64,000 nt of DNA, taken from NCBI RefSeq assembly GCF_018691265.1, contig NW_024881300.1, positions 7,828,546-7,892,545 of the forward strand. The letters are read 5' to 3'. Each line of letters starts with the position of its first letter. Position 1 is the first letter of the stretch. Shown piece after piece: positions 1-55,500 of this stretch. The stretch is from Tyto alba (lineage: Eukaryota > Chordata > Aves > Strigiformes > Tytonidae). The translations under genes were made by a program, and so were the position numbers. The notes beneath the pieces were generated by a model. It saw only the letters and a list, made by a program, of their open reading frames with translations. It did not search any database and had not been told where the DNA came from.

Positions 1-42091
<42,091 letters not shown>

Positions 42092-42270
42092 CTATGGAAG
42101 GGCAGCTCCGCGCCTGCCTGCTCGCTGCCGTCGCTCCACAGCCCCCGCCCCTCCTGGCGAGCGCGGCGAGGCGGGGCCCGGCTGGGCCGCCGGCACACGG
42201 GCCGCGCGCATGGAAGGGGGGCGGCGGCCCCGGCCTCGGCCCCCGCGACGCCGAGCACCCCCCAGCCCCC

Positions 42271-42293
42271 GGGCCGGGCCGGGCCGGGCCGGG
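42271..42293 (+). repeat. (GGGCC)n repeat with G-quadruplex potential
   Basis: Five G-triplets separated by CC on the plus strand, i.e. on the template strand of TENT4B, about 275 bp upstream of the ATG. Confidence 0.9.
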
Positions 42294-42620
42294 CGGCGCT
42301 CGGGCGAGAGCAGCGGCTCCGCTCCGGGCCGCGCCGGCCCTCAGCGCGGCCGCGGGCTGCCGGGGGAGGCGCCGGCCCCGCGCTCCGTGGGCGGGGAGGG
42401 GCCGCGGCCGGGGCACGAGCGCTCGGCCCGGCTCCCCCAGCACCAGCGGCCGCGGGCCGAGGCCCCGGCGGGAGGCTCGGGGCGGGCCCGGGCCGGCGCG
42501 GCGGGGCTGCTGCTGTCAAGGCGGGCGGCGGGCGCCCGTGCGCGGGCGGCAAGGGCGGCGAGCGTACCAGTACCCGTCTGCGGGCGCGTTACCCGTCCCG
42601 CACGCCGTCAGCCGCCGCTG

Positions 42621-45600
42621 CGCTCCCCTAACTCTGTTTGGGGACAGTTAGGGATACTTCTAGGTCTTCCTGCATTTCATTCAGCTCCGAAGGAGAGGAA
42701 AAGATAGCCTAGGTGCCATACTTGTGCAGCCAACGCTTCTGCAGAGGGAAAAACACATCACATCCACGCAACACAGCAAACGGCAACGTTTAGTAGCACA
42801 AGTTGTGGTCAGATTCAGTTTTATTTTTAGTTTTTTTCATATTACAGCCTTAAAGCATCTTTCATTCCAGCTAGAAAGTTTCCAGCATGCTGCATGGAGG
42901 GCCTGGTACTTCGCATAGTTTAAAAAATGCGTGGGAGAGGATTTCTCTTTAGGAAGACATAGGTGGAGGTTTTGGAATTAAAAAGCTGCATTTCAATTCC
43001 AAGGATTCCGAGGTGGACAGTTTGTAAATAACTCTTAGCACCACTTACTGATAACGACTAAAGACTAAAGTTCTGGCTTCTCCCCACCAGCTCAGAGTAG
43101 GACATTTTGGCCTCAAGCCCTCATCGGTGCTGTCACAGGGCATCTGACCTGCAGTGTCCAAAAGTAACCCAGCTACAGCAAGAAGCTGTAGGGTGAAATT
43201 TGGTTTTTGATTGACAGACTTAACTGCTTTGAGAATTAGGATCTATACCTAAAACTACCATCAAAAGTCAAGTAGAAACTGGTGAGACTTAAGCACAGCT
43301 TAGAATTGGAAAAAAACTACCCTAAATAACCCTGTTTTCCAAAACCCACATACTTCAGCTATTCTGAGAATTATACCAGAAAAAAGGTAGCTAGAAAATT
43401 ACTAGCCTGATGTTCCTCTTACATCAAAGATGCAAATAAAAAGGTTTCAATTCATAAACTTTTTTTAAAAGCACAACACAGTAAAATGAGCATAAGCCTA
43501 AAAAATTATTTCATGTTATCATTAAGGAGATAAAAGTAACAAAAAATACCTGGTTTTGGTTTTTGTTTGTTTGTTTTTTTTTTTAAAGCTAATTCTGCAA
43601 AAAACAATGATTTGTTCTATACTTCTGTAAACTTAAATGTAAACAAATTTTGTTGTGGGACTGAGGACTGAATCATTTACAGGATTCCTCAGTAGAAACC
43701 CTAATCCCAAACAAATCAAGCCAGGACACAGCATGGGTAGCGTAGTACCACAAAGGCTTTAGATTAGGGAGTATACCTATCAGGTATTTAAAAAAAAAAA
43801 AAGCAACACCCCCCCCAACCCAACATAAACACCCCACTTGAATATCATCAAATTGATTTTTTAAATCATGACTTTGAACTTTAACTCTTTTACTTATTAA
43901 AAAGAGAACTTCCCAGAAAAGGTTATTTAAAAACATCATGCATTTTATAGCTGAATCAGCCATTCTTCAGCTAAATTCTGGAAGTGCCTGTCACTCTCCA
44001 TCAAGAGGTGGGGAAGAGGTCAATGCAGTTTTCCTTAAAAGTTCAAAAAAAAAAATTCACATCAGAGGAAGAAGAAAACAAAGAATCCTCACCAGGATTT
44101 TTGTCAAAAAAAGGAACACAAAATCAGGAGAGTGTATACTAAAATCCCAGTGCATCTTTAAAAGTTGCATAGGTATTTACATGAGCACCTCGCAACACCA
44201 GCGCTGCACTGGGACCTTCCGTTCTGTTGAGAACATATAGCAGCCACAATCATTCTAATAGCGTACGGATTATTACAATGGTATCTTATTTCAGCTCACA
44301 AGCAGTTTGATTTAAGCCCTTAATATACCAGTAATGCAAGGAGTTCCTGACACCCAGATTTAAAAAAAAAAAAAAAAAAAAAGCATCTTACCATACCCTT
44401 TTTGTATAAGTCTCAAACTATGTTTTTTTGTGGTCACTGAATTATGTCTGACAAAATGCCTCTAATAGAAACAAGGAACTTGGGAAAATAATACAGAAAC
44501 AAAATGGAGTGTATTGATTTAAATGCATGCTATTTTTCCCAGAAGGTACAAAAGTTAAGTTTGAATTTATTTGGAAATTAGACAAAAAAACCCTCACTGC
44601 TCAAGTCAAAGCTTCTTCAAACAAAGGCTCACCATGTTGCAGCTGTCATGGAAAAACTTCCAAGTTCCTTCATCTGCTGGGACTGTCAAGAGTTTCAGGT
44701 TTTGCCAATTATCTTAATGTTATATATCTTAACAGTATGTCCAACGCAAACTGTATTTAGATTGTTTGCTCGATTCATCTGTGCCAGAAAGTAACAGTCA
44801 CGTTATTTTCAATTACCACTACCATTGCCTGAATTTGAATTTGCAACAGTAAATGTAAGGCTAGACATTTCTATCTAATCCTCTGGGAATGCTTTTACTG
44901 AAAATTACTTACTAAGGAAACAGAACTTGAGTTTATATGCATTTTTGGTTGGTTGTTTTCTGTTAATATTCCACAAGACATGCATTTCATTTATAATACT
45001 TAAACTACAAGCAAATTTTAAATTAATTTGTTCTCCTACAGTTCTCATTTTGTAATTTTACTGTGCTCTGATTTTTTTTTTTAATATTTTCTTTCAAAAT
45101 ACAAATGTAAAACCAAGCTAGGTAGTACTAGTTAAAGTTATTCTTGTTCCTCTACAATGACAATGTTTTTGTTTTTGTTTTTTTTTTAAAAGGCAAAAAA
45201 TACCTTCAATGCACACCATAAACACCAAATAGTTCAACTATTGACCATTATGTTGTATACAGCCATCTTCTGAATGTCAAGGCATGATGTATAAAAAGTA
45301 TTTCACAACAAATGCTTATTTAAGTCTTGCCACTTGTTTCTTTACATGGTGAGCAAAAATAAAACCACATAGCAATGATAACTCCTAATCTACACAGTTG
45401 GGGATTCAACACTTTGCAGGCTGCAGAGAGGCCAAAGCAGCAGGAAATGCCACCGGTCCTACTGTTCTGAACGGGGCAGGGAGCCCACAGCCCTCTTTAC
45501 TTTATACCATAGACTGCCTTAAATTCAGCACCTATTTTGGTATAAAATCTCAACTCAGAGCCAGATTCTGTTGTGCTAGGTGTCAGACAGGGAGACAAAT

Positions 45601-47174
45601 AAAGCAGCAATCCATTATTTCAAAGGACTGCAGTTTTTAATTGAAGCACAGATGATGCCTTAGGGACTAGGATAGGCAAACAAATTCAGTTTCAGATACC
45701 TGTTTCGATACCAGTCTTATCTGTGTGATTACATGAACTGATGAAGATCACTTACATCTATTTAGCATCTATTTACTTATGCTGCACACTGTCTAGCAGT
45801 CCAATTTCTGCCACCCTCAAAGTATCTTTAAGACCTGGCTTTGCCTTTATAGGCTGTCAAGGATCTTGTCTTCATCTCAAGCTCACCCTGTATCTATTTA
45901 AATAAACCAGTGCCAAAAAAGCCCCGAAAATATTTAATTTGCACCACATCATCACTTCTGCTGCCGTCTTAATTTTCCTTAACTGTGTCAGAACAACTTT
46001 TATAGCCTCAGTCTTACAGCTTAGCTCTTCCATACTTATAAATCTCATCTGATTTTAGGCCTCAATCTGACACTTCTTTAAATCACCAATAACTTGCCCT
46101 GTCTTCCACAGACAAAAGTCTTCAAAAGTCTTCCATGCTTTTCCTATTATCTTCTATCTTGTCCCTTAGAATGTGCTTTTTAAATTACCGTAGAAAATCA
46201 CCACCTCTCATTCAGTCATAAGCCCTCCACCAGACACCAAGAGCAAGTTAGACTGAACTGGTAGCTAGGAAGGTGATTGAGTAAGATTTTCTTATTCAGA
46301 GAAATAAAAAGTATGGACATCAAAATATGCTGCTGGCTGATTATTATTAGATAACTATAATATCATAGAAACTACAAAGGAAGATGAGGGTTCTATTTTG
46401 CTATGGGCCACTGGTAAGGGCAGTGGACTTTGACATGGTCTCACAACATGGGGTGTTGGGTAATCACATGTAAAAGTATCATTAATATTAGTGATGAGGT
46501 TAACAAAACAAAAACACCTCCCAAGGCTACAGTTTACCTGTCAACCCAAACATATCTGATGAGCTGGAGTCAGAGCCACCAGTGTTTCATGCCCTCAGCT
46601 AAAACAGGCCCACTAAGGTGCTCTGGTCTCCTCAGATGAAACTGAAGGGATTATTTTAGTTTTTGTATGTTAGGGCTTTAGTACAAACTCTCACAAGAAA
46701 TCAAAATGGTTTTGTATGTCCTAATTTCTCTTTCAGCTATTAGCTAGAAATGGCATGTGCACCAGAAGACAAAAGCAAATACTTTAAGCACTAAAAATCA
46801 GAAGCAGTATGCAAGTGATATCATTTATACTACGCACCTATCTTATGATGACACAAATTATTTTTTGTAAAACATTCAACTGATTATTGCATAGCAAAAA
46901 AAATAATCCATGCATCTTACTGCTGGAATAGTTTTAATATCTAAATGCCTGTCTCCACTTGAAGGAAAAAAACAGGGTCTGATAGATTATATTAAGAAAA
47001 CCAGGTCTTCTAGTGGATGGTCAATCTTCTATATATTTATCTGCAACTTTCAGATTCATATTTGAAGATGCAACATCTCTTCTCATTTAGTAGCCCCAAA
47101 AAACTCACCCTAAACAAAAAATAATGTACTTCATTTTTCTAACAGTCCCCAGGAACCAGATTCTGACAGCTACA
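42621..47174. other. Intergenic region between TENT4B and HEATR3, TENT4B-proximal part
   Basis: AT-rich DNA with short open frames only. It has homopolymers (A21 at 44362-44382) and C or T runs, and no recognisable gene, RNA or named repeat. Part of it may hold upstream regulatory DNA for TENT4B. Confidence 0.8.
44362..44382. repeat. Poly-A run (A21)
   Basis: Uninterrupted run of 21 A on the plus strand in the intergenic region. Confidence 0.9.
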
Positions 47175-47903
47175 CTTAATGTAAAATGCAAAGTCCTACA
47201 CTTGGGACAGAGTAATCCCATAAAACAGCAGGCTCTTGAATGAATAACCAAAGAGCAGCTTTGGAGGGAAGGGTCCTGATGGATAATAAGCTGAAGAGAA
47301 GTCTGCAGTGCGCCCTTGCAGTGACGACAGCTGGCAAGTAACAGGCTACACTGCAGAAGCTTGGCCAGCAGGTCAAGAAAACTGATCAGCACTCATGAGA
47401 TCACATCTAGACCACCATGTCCAGTTTTGGGCCCCCCAGTACAAGACGCAGTAGGGCAGGTCAAGCAGAAGGCCACCAAGATGGTAGAGGGCTAGAGCAC
47501 ATGATGAACAAGTAAGGGCTGAGGGAGCTGGGTTTATTCAGCCTGGAGAAGAGGAGAATGCAATTGTTGTTTTCAACTGGAAACTGAGGTTGTAAGAGGG
47601 TACGGAGCCACTCTTCTTGGCAGTGTGCAGTCAAAGGACAAGGGGTGCATTTTGCAGCAGGGGGAAGTTTTACTAGATACAAAGGGAAAAAGAAAAAAAA
47701 AAAAGGAAAAAAAAAAAAAAAGCATTCACAGGGAGGGTGGTCAAGAAATGGAAAAGGCTGCCCAGAGTTTTGGGATTTACATCCTTTGAGTTGCTCAAGG
47801 CCGAGGACAACCTAATTTCAAAGTAAGTCCTGCTTTGAGGAGGGGACTGGACTAAGAGACCTCCAGATATCTTTTCCAACCTCGATCATCCTGTAATTCA
47901 ATG
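47175..47903 (+). mobile_element. Degraded CR1 LINE fragment
   Basis: Successive pieces match CR1 on the plus strand: 'aaatgcaaagtcctacactt' (ORF2 KCKVLHLG region), 'ttcagcctggagaagagg', 'acaaggggtgcattttgcag' and the 3' end 'cttttccaacctcgatcatc' with a decayed terminal repeat at about 47892-47903. It contains an A-rich insert at about 47688-47722. It is more diverged than the copy in TENT4B intron 1 and lies antisense to both genes. Confidence 0.88.
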
Positions 47904-49461
47904 TAGCACACAGAAAATGAGAGCAGAACTTTCTGTGTGAAAGTCCTTTTAAGTGCTCCAAACAAATATTAATACCTTTTATCAGGCTAATATTATACTA
48001 TCCTCAGTGTACAGCAAGTATAACTAACACTAGGATTAAAATCCACACGCTGTGCAGTCTTATGCCATAATCCACCTAGCTACTCTTTCCTCAGCTGTTA
48101 CGCTCCAGCCCTCTTTGCTGCCTGCCCCTGCCAAATCCCAGGATAACCTTTCAACCGCTCCGTGCTCCTCGGGACTTCTCCTAGACTCCTCCAGCAATAA
48201 CAGGACTTCCAAGGCAGTATAGCTGCTTAAACTCATTTTTCACTTTCTCTTGCATTTGACAAAATACCATATGTCAAAATTGCATAAAGTCAGTCATTTG
48301 CAAGCTATCCCATCAGTTCCCAAGCCTGCTTTCCAATCTAAGAGACCAAAAACTAACAGAGAAAATTTGGTCTTTGTAGTTCCACACCTAACACTGTGGG
48401 CAAAGTTTTGCCAAATGCTAGATGCCTGTGCTAAGAAGGGGGAAAAAAAACCCTCCTATTTAAAAAAATCAGCACAACAAAATACTTTAGTGTCTGTGGG
48501 ATTTTTTTCTATAAAATTGTGGATGAGAGGATCTCATTCACAGAAACAGAACCAAAGCTTTTGATATGTAGAAGTTCACATACAATCTTAATCGGTGACA
48601 TTTTTTGAAAATAGTTTCCGTATTTTACAGCTTAAAAATCTCTATCACAAGTAATTGAAAAAGATATTTTAAGCAATTAGAAAGTTACTTTAGATAATAT
48701 CTCAATATAAAAAAATACTTACTAGGTTTACTTCCCTGAATTCAAATTCATCCTGATGTAGAATTACAAGGAAGAAAGTAAATCATATTGGATTTTCAGA
48801 TATACCAATCAAAATAAAGTAAAAACAGGGAGCTGCGTGTAAGCATAGGATCCTCTTACACTGATTTCCACAGCAATTATCATAAATGAATCTGAAACAG
48901 TTCTCTCTTCAGTAAACCTCATGAAGTAACAGATCCAAGTGCTGACAGTAATCTACACACTTGTCACACACTTCTCTTGGGAAGTCTGCCATAAGTGCCT
49001 CTGCAATTCCAGAAATAGGTAAGAGCAAATAACAAATATGAATGTTCTGCCACTGCTTAATTCCCTGAAAAATAACTTGAGCTTTTAAAAATTTTTTTTT
49101 TATCTGGCACATAACCAAGACTATTCTCTAAATTACCTTCCCATGCAATTACAGTTTTCCTCCAGGATATGTGAGGATTTCTAAACAGTGACAATGGTGC
49201 TATGTACAGGCCTCAGGACTGCAAGGGCACATTCTTATCCCTGCTAACACTTAATCTCAAAGTATGCTATGTGTTTTTACGTTGATGTGACTTTCATATT
49301 GCATCAACCCAGAAGTATAAAAATACTGAACTTAAAAAAAATGCAGTATTAACATGAAAGCAAAACTGCTCTGCTCGATACATTTTCGAAGTTCAAAATG
49401 GTTATATTTTTGGAAAACATTACTCAATAAGGGAAACCTTAGTTTAAAGTTCCTCGATGTT
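47904..49461 (-). other. HEATR3: HEATR3 3' UTR and downstream flank
   Basis: Follows the HEATR3 stop in the direction of transcription. I see no AATAAA or ATTAAA on the sense strand in this stretch; weaker variants (AATATA at about 49404, GATAAA at 49098-49103, AGTAAA at about 48726) occur. The end of the 3' UTR cannot be placed. A 70-codon open frame preceded by an acceptor-like sequence lies at 48909-49118 and is not called as a gene. Confidence 0.6.
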
Positions 49462-49581
49462 TCAAGTTGGGGTTTTCCCTAGTGTCTCCTGATATGCAAT
49501 GAATCTTCTCAAATTCATCTTCACATTGTCAAGAACACAAAGTTGATCTGTACTATATTGTCCTTTGCCTTCTTTTCGCAT
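49462..49581 (-). CDS. HEATR3: HEATR3 last coding exon with stop
   Basis: Encodes [20 protein letters not shown] then [19 protein letters not shown] and TGA. The final residues differ from the human end, but [15 protein letters not shown] is characteristic. Acceptor gttttacag. Confidence 0.95.
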   Translation of the reverse strand: MRKEGKGQYSTDQLCVLDNVKMNLRRFIAYQETLGKTPT

Positions 49582-52500
49582 CTGTAAAACCAAAAAATAC
49601 ATACTTTACTAATGGAGAAGTTTCTCCTATTAGATCACCAGAAGTTTATAGTAATTTGATATAGGTCTTCTAAAAAGATGCTACCCACGTCTTTTGAGAA
49701 CTCCAGCATGTTCACATGTGCACCTCCATAGCTAGCAATTATTTCTGCAAGTCAATTTACTATAATACATATCTGCCTAACACTAGGCTACCGTTGGCAT
49801 GCTGTTTCACTCCTAAATTTTAAACACACACTTATTTTCTGTAGGTTTTCATAGGAAAGGCCTTGCACATCTAACTAACCAAGCAACTGTAGCACTGTCA
49901 GGTATGTATTTTGTGTGTGTAAGTCCTTAGCTTTAAGACTATGAAAAGTGACTCCTCAGGCTTCATCTGACTAAAGAAACAACATACTGAAGCTCGTTCT
50001 CTAAGACAAGGATGTATCTGAAAATTAAAGTTTAGAATTTCGGCCTTGTGATTCTTGAAAATACAGAATACATGATCTATTTTAATTAACCAACAACAGA
50101 AGAAAAATGTCCACCTGCAACTACAGTAAGCGAAAGATGTCAATGTAACTTCAGAAGGAACTTTTCTCCCACCAGTTTAGCTGTTCTCCTCCTGAGACAT
50201 CTACAGGATTTTGTGTGGGGTTTTTTTTTTGTTTGTTTGTTGTTGTTTTTTTTTTTAACAAGGGTTTCAGAACAATACAGTGGTTTAGACATCAATAATG
50301 CTGATGGTATAATGCAGATGCTACGCTGTTACCCTGACAGTTCCATGAACTGCAAGGTAAGTGTGTTTGCTTTCCTCTAAAGCACAATATAAGGAATTCA
50401 ATTATTAGTTTTCGGGGTTTTTTTTGGGGGGGGGGGGGGGGCCACCTTATAAAGCCATATATTCCTGCTTAATTCTCTCTCCTAGTGGCCCAAATCTCAA
50501 AGCTTTAACCCACATTGTGTGTTGAGACCCTGAGCTGGCTGCATTTGATGCCTACCCTCATTTTGAACACTGGCTGAAATTTTTTCAGTGCTGGAAGCAA
50601 CTTGATCTGTACTGCCGCCTTTTCTGCTTCTTTACCATCTGCAAATACATCAAAAAGCGCATCCAAGGCTTCCCCTGCTACCACAAGAGAAGATTCCTTC
50701 ATAGCTACCTCAAGAAGAAATTTTCCAATCATCTGAAATGAGAGAAAAATTGATTTTTCCAGCAATTCTTAAGAAAATGGGAAGAAATATCAAAACTGGT
50801 TTAGGCTTGCAATGCAAAGTTTGCTTCTTCACCTTTAGTGTTTCAGCTGTATCTTGTCCTTTCGCCAGGACGCTGCCAGAAATTCCAAGGATGCTCACTA
50901 CATTCACTCTAACACTGACATTGCTGCTGTGAATACCCGCTTCACATAAAGCCAGTAGCTGCTCAGGAGTCATACACTGTTGATCAGGAGGGAAAAAAAC
51001 CAAAAAAATAAAAAAAGGAAGACAGAATTACATTTTCATGGCAATTTGCATATGACATTTATATCATTTGCTTTTACAGAAAACAGGCAAATTTGTAACT
51101 GAGAAACAGAGTTCTGTATTACGAAAACTACACGAATTCTGAAAATGTAAACAGCAAGAAAACAGTTAAACTCTCCCTTTCAACTTCTTAAGGTGTTTCT
51201 TCCATAAAATGACCAAGGCTGCCTTGAAGCTGCAGGAAAATGTTCTGAGCCCAAAGATACTTTCACAAATTTACCTAGGCTCAATAGCTATTTCCAACTG
51301 ATTACATCTTAATAGTACAGAAGCTAATTTCTCAGTTTAAAGCCAGACAGGACCAGCAGACCATCTAGTATTACACCTTGTATAACAAACTATTACGCTT
51401 TATTCCTACATTTAGCTCCCTAATTCATGTTCAACCAAGATTCTAGAAGGACAACCAGCTTTACCTAGATGACATCAGGAAATAAAGAAACCACATTTCT
51501 AGGTACTAATTTACTAAATGCTTGTCATTATATCCGTCTCCTAAACATACTACCTGTGGATTATTGCTGTTTTGGTTTTGAAATCTCTTTTATCTGTTTA
51601 TATATTAAGGAGGAGATATATAAAAAAGAATTCCTGTAAGGTCCATCAAAAACACAAAGAATGCATGCTATTAAATCTATTCTTTCAGTGTTCACAGTTG
51701 CTGAAATTTAGCTCTTCATTTAAATGGTTTTGTTTCAAAAACTTTCCAGCACAATCTCACATGAATTTGAGCATACCATAGCATTTGAAAGTTTTTACCT
51801 GAGAGATGTTCTTTGATGCCATTGTTTGTAGGAGAGCCCTCAAAGCGCTGGTAATGGCTTCCAGGAATTCTGTGTCCGTGGGGAGTTCTGTTACAGAGTT
51901 GAACCCAGAGCCAAAAGTTAAACAGTAAGATGAAGGATACAAGAAACAAAAAAATAGGAATTTCTTGATCCCTTAATTGTTCCTCCAGGTACTACCACAA
52001 ACAGGAAGAGCTAGCTTTTCAGAGGCTGGTCTCTGTAGGTTGTAACCATAGTGATTTGTTTGAATTCAGTATTAATTGCATCTGGAGGTTAGACCACAGT
52101 TGGTGCTCATTTTCAGGCATGTCCCTGGTTAAGACACTCGTGTGACCTAACATATGGTAGAAACCACTGCCATCCAAGCAGAAGCTTGAAAACTGGTATC
52201 ACACAGAGGCCACAGTACAGGAACGGAGAAAATGACAGAAGCTGACTGAATACTGTAACTCCTTTCTTCTCTATTTCAAGCAGGCTTGTTAGACATCCAG
52301 AACACTGGACTCTTTCCAATTCATATAAAGAGCATGTTTTCTGGTGGTTTATTAACCCTTCAGAAATCTATGACTCAAACACTGCATTATTCTTGTTTAA
52401 CTACAAATTCATCAATATCAGACATCATCTTCAATGCATGTTCTGCATTTCTTGAAGCTTTTTATTCTCCTCTGATGTGTTCTTGTTTTCTGGACCAGTC

Positions 52501-55500
52501 CAGATGCAGAACCTGTCTTGATTATTTCATGCCTATCTCCTCCTTTCCTATGTAAGCAGCTTTCAGCCTCTTTTTCACCCTATTAACCACATAATTCCTA
52601 CTGACCACATGTCAGTATGTTATCAACTCTATCTGGAAGTTTCCATTACATTGCATTTAACTATTAAAAAGATATTAATGAAAATGGATCTGGGCCATTA
52701 AACTAATTTATTAGCACCCACTGTCTTCAGCTAGCCACTTCCTCATTTTCATCTAAGAACTTTCCGACTATTGCAAAGCATAACATGTAGACCCCGAAAT
52801 CCTGAAAGTCCTGCTCTTCAACCACAAAACAAATATTTTATATGAACTTACATGCATATGCCTTCATATTTATTTTCATTTCCTGTATTTTAGTTTTTCG
52901 AGCACTACATTCTCAGTAATAATGTTCCCATAGACTGATCATGTGTTTTTAATGACACTGAGAAAAAAGCGTGTTTTGCAGGCAGATGCATTTTCAAGCA
53001 TTAACGTAGTGTCATACTATACACTACAGCAAGTAAGAACTACATACACCACATTTGTAGCTACAAATGAAGATGCCTGAAGGAAGGGAAGAAAATTGAG
53101 CTTCTCAAGCTTCTAAGAGACAAGAAATGACAAAGCCATACATATGCTAGACTTCAGCAGATCTGTTTTAGGAAAAATGCTTTCTGACAATTTTGAGAAT
53201 TGGCAGGCTTTTCCAGCCTCTAAGAATATCTCTTATTTTTTGAAAAGCCATCATCATTGACCTTAAAACAAAAACACATTATCAGAATAGCCTGAATGAA
53301 GCAGCCTGTCAGGGAACCAGATCATCAGCTTGGAACCAGTCTGGGGTTGGGGTTTTTTTGCCCCTTTTTTTGATCGCAGTTCAGCTTCTCGAGCATCAGT
53401 AACAGAGAGATCATAGCATAAACGGTCCAACAGTATTATTGGAATGATGCTGATCTGATGTATAAGATTACAGGAGGTAGCTGGAAATGCTAATTGCTGC
53501 ATATCTACACTCGAGCATCCAATAATACTGATAACTAGAAGGTGTATGGGGAAGCTATCACAGTATCTCTACGAAATAATGTGTTTTGGACGAACTACAG
53601 GGGATACACATTCTAGTGTTTACCAGGATGTATCTGATATTCTAGAATAGTACTTTTAGAAAAATTAAATATATTGCCTGCTCTACTGAAATTGAACCAC
53701 CACCATAACAGGAAGTTGAGCAGCTTTAATATTTAGTCATAAAAACTTTGCACATCTTCTTACTACAAACATCTTTTCAGTAACACTGTGCAATCATATG
53801 CATAAAGCATATACTGGAGACAAGGTGGGTGTTCTTCTTCATACTGTAGTAAGCATGCACATTCTTGAGATTTTTGCAACAACCACCTTTGCAGTAACTT
53901 CGTAAGGTTCCTGGAAAAATTATGTGAAAAGACTGTGCTAGATACCCTTTTTTTCACATGTCTATTTAGGCTAGTTAGCACATTTAAAAAGAAAATGTCC
54001 CATCTTCTTCATGGTTTGTCTGATTGATGAAAACCTGCTATTATTACAAATATGATCAAGCAAACAGCTCTGGTCTCACAGCAAGGCAGGATTCATCCAC
54101 AGATTTAGTGACTTTCCGTGTGCAGACACAGATGTAAAGCCTATTCTTGCATTAGAAGCATACTTGCTCAAGATGCAATTTGGATAAACCCGTCTTATCA
54201 GGATACGCTGTTCTGTCAGCACATTTCCAACATTCAGTATCATTATTTTGAAAGGCCAAAGGGATAAAATTAGTAATAAAATGGTGTTAGAGCTTAACGT
54301 ACATGGCTACCTTATACCTATATGATCAGCAAAGGAGGGGTCAGCAAGCCCCCTTTACTAAGCATCTTACCCATTTTGGAAAAGACTAGCTGCGAGAGAT
54401 GCTGTGCAAGGGACTGAAGTGCTGAAGCTCCTCCAAGACAATCCACATCTGACACTAATAAAATGCTATGAAGACATGTTAAAGCTCTACACTGCACTGC
54501 ATTCAGTCTGAAACAAACAAACAAAAAATGCATTTTGCAGATGTTGAAATACAAAGAAGGATCTTGAATTAAATAAGACTATGATCCAGTGTGCAGTTTA
54601 CAGAAACATTTGTATCTCTTTATTCAAAATCATGTATCAGAACTGCCATTGTGCAGATCTTAAAAGTAACCCAAAGATGGACAATCCTTCTAAGAGTTCT
54701 AAAACAACTGAATATACATGAAAAATAGTAAGAGAGACAATGAAATTCCTACTTTTTAATTAATGGTTTCCAAGACGGATTGTGCATACAGATGTCTAGA
54801 GCAACACTGTTCGGAAAAGCAGTTTTTTCAAGAATCTGAGGAGGGGAAAAAGAAAGGTTTAGCAATAAGGCTTTTTTTTTTTTTTTTTTTTAAAAGTGTG
54901 TTTGGAGGGAAGACTGGTATTTTAGCTTAATGTCAGATACTTCAAACTACATATTTCAAAGCTTTCCAGGTAGCACGTGTCTCACCTGTTAAAAATGCCA
55001 GAATCTTCCTCAATCATTTAAATGGTGCAATTATACACCGGGTTTAGCATAGCATATTTTAAGTATCCAGCTGTACTGAACAAAAAGTAATTTCCTAGGT
55101 CTCCGCTATTCTTTTTTATTTAGATCCTTCTTACAGATTCTGCTGCAGAATTTTCAGCTAGCTGCAAGTCTAAAAGACCTTACCATGAAACTTAGACTGC
55201 TTGCTATTAAGTACAAAAAGCCTTCAATGTTTTCATCTCACACCTTGATGTCTTGGGTCAGAATTCTACAGTGCTGTTGAACTAGCATAGTAAGTGATTC
55301 AAATGATGAACTTCACCCTTACAACCCCAAATAAGAATGAGCAAAACTACTTTGAAACAAGAACATCTGAATTCCTGTCAGTGTCAAATATTGTACTTCA
55401 GACACTATGTAAAAAAACAGGGAAAAAGGAACTTGCACTTTTTCAGTGCTGACTGTTGCCATTCAGATATATTACTTCCACCTCACTCAGCTAATATGGA

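Noticed and set aside
51716..51949. Minus-strand open frame overlapping a HEATR3 exon in a different frame
   Set aside because: The alternative frame at 51799-51887 is the one matching HEATR3 ([20 protein letters not shown]); this one is its shadow.
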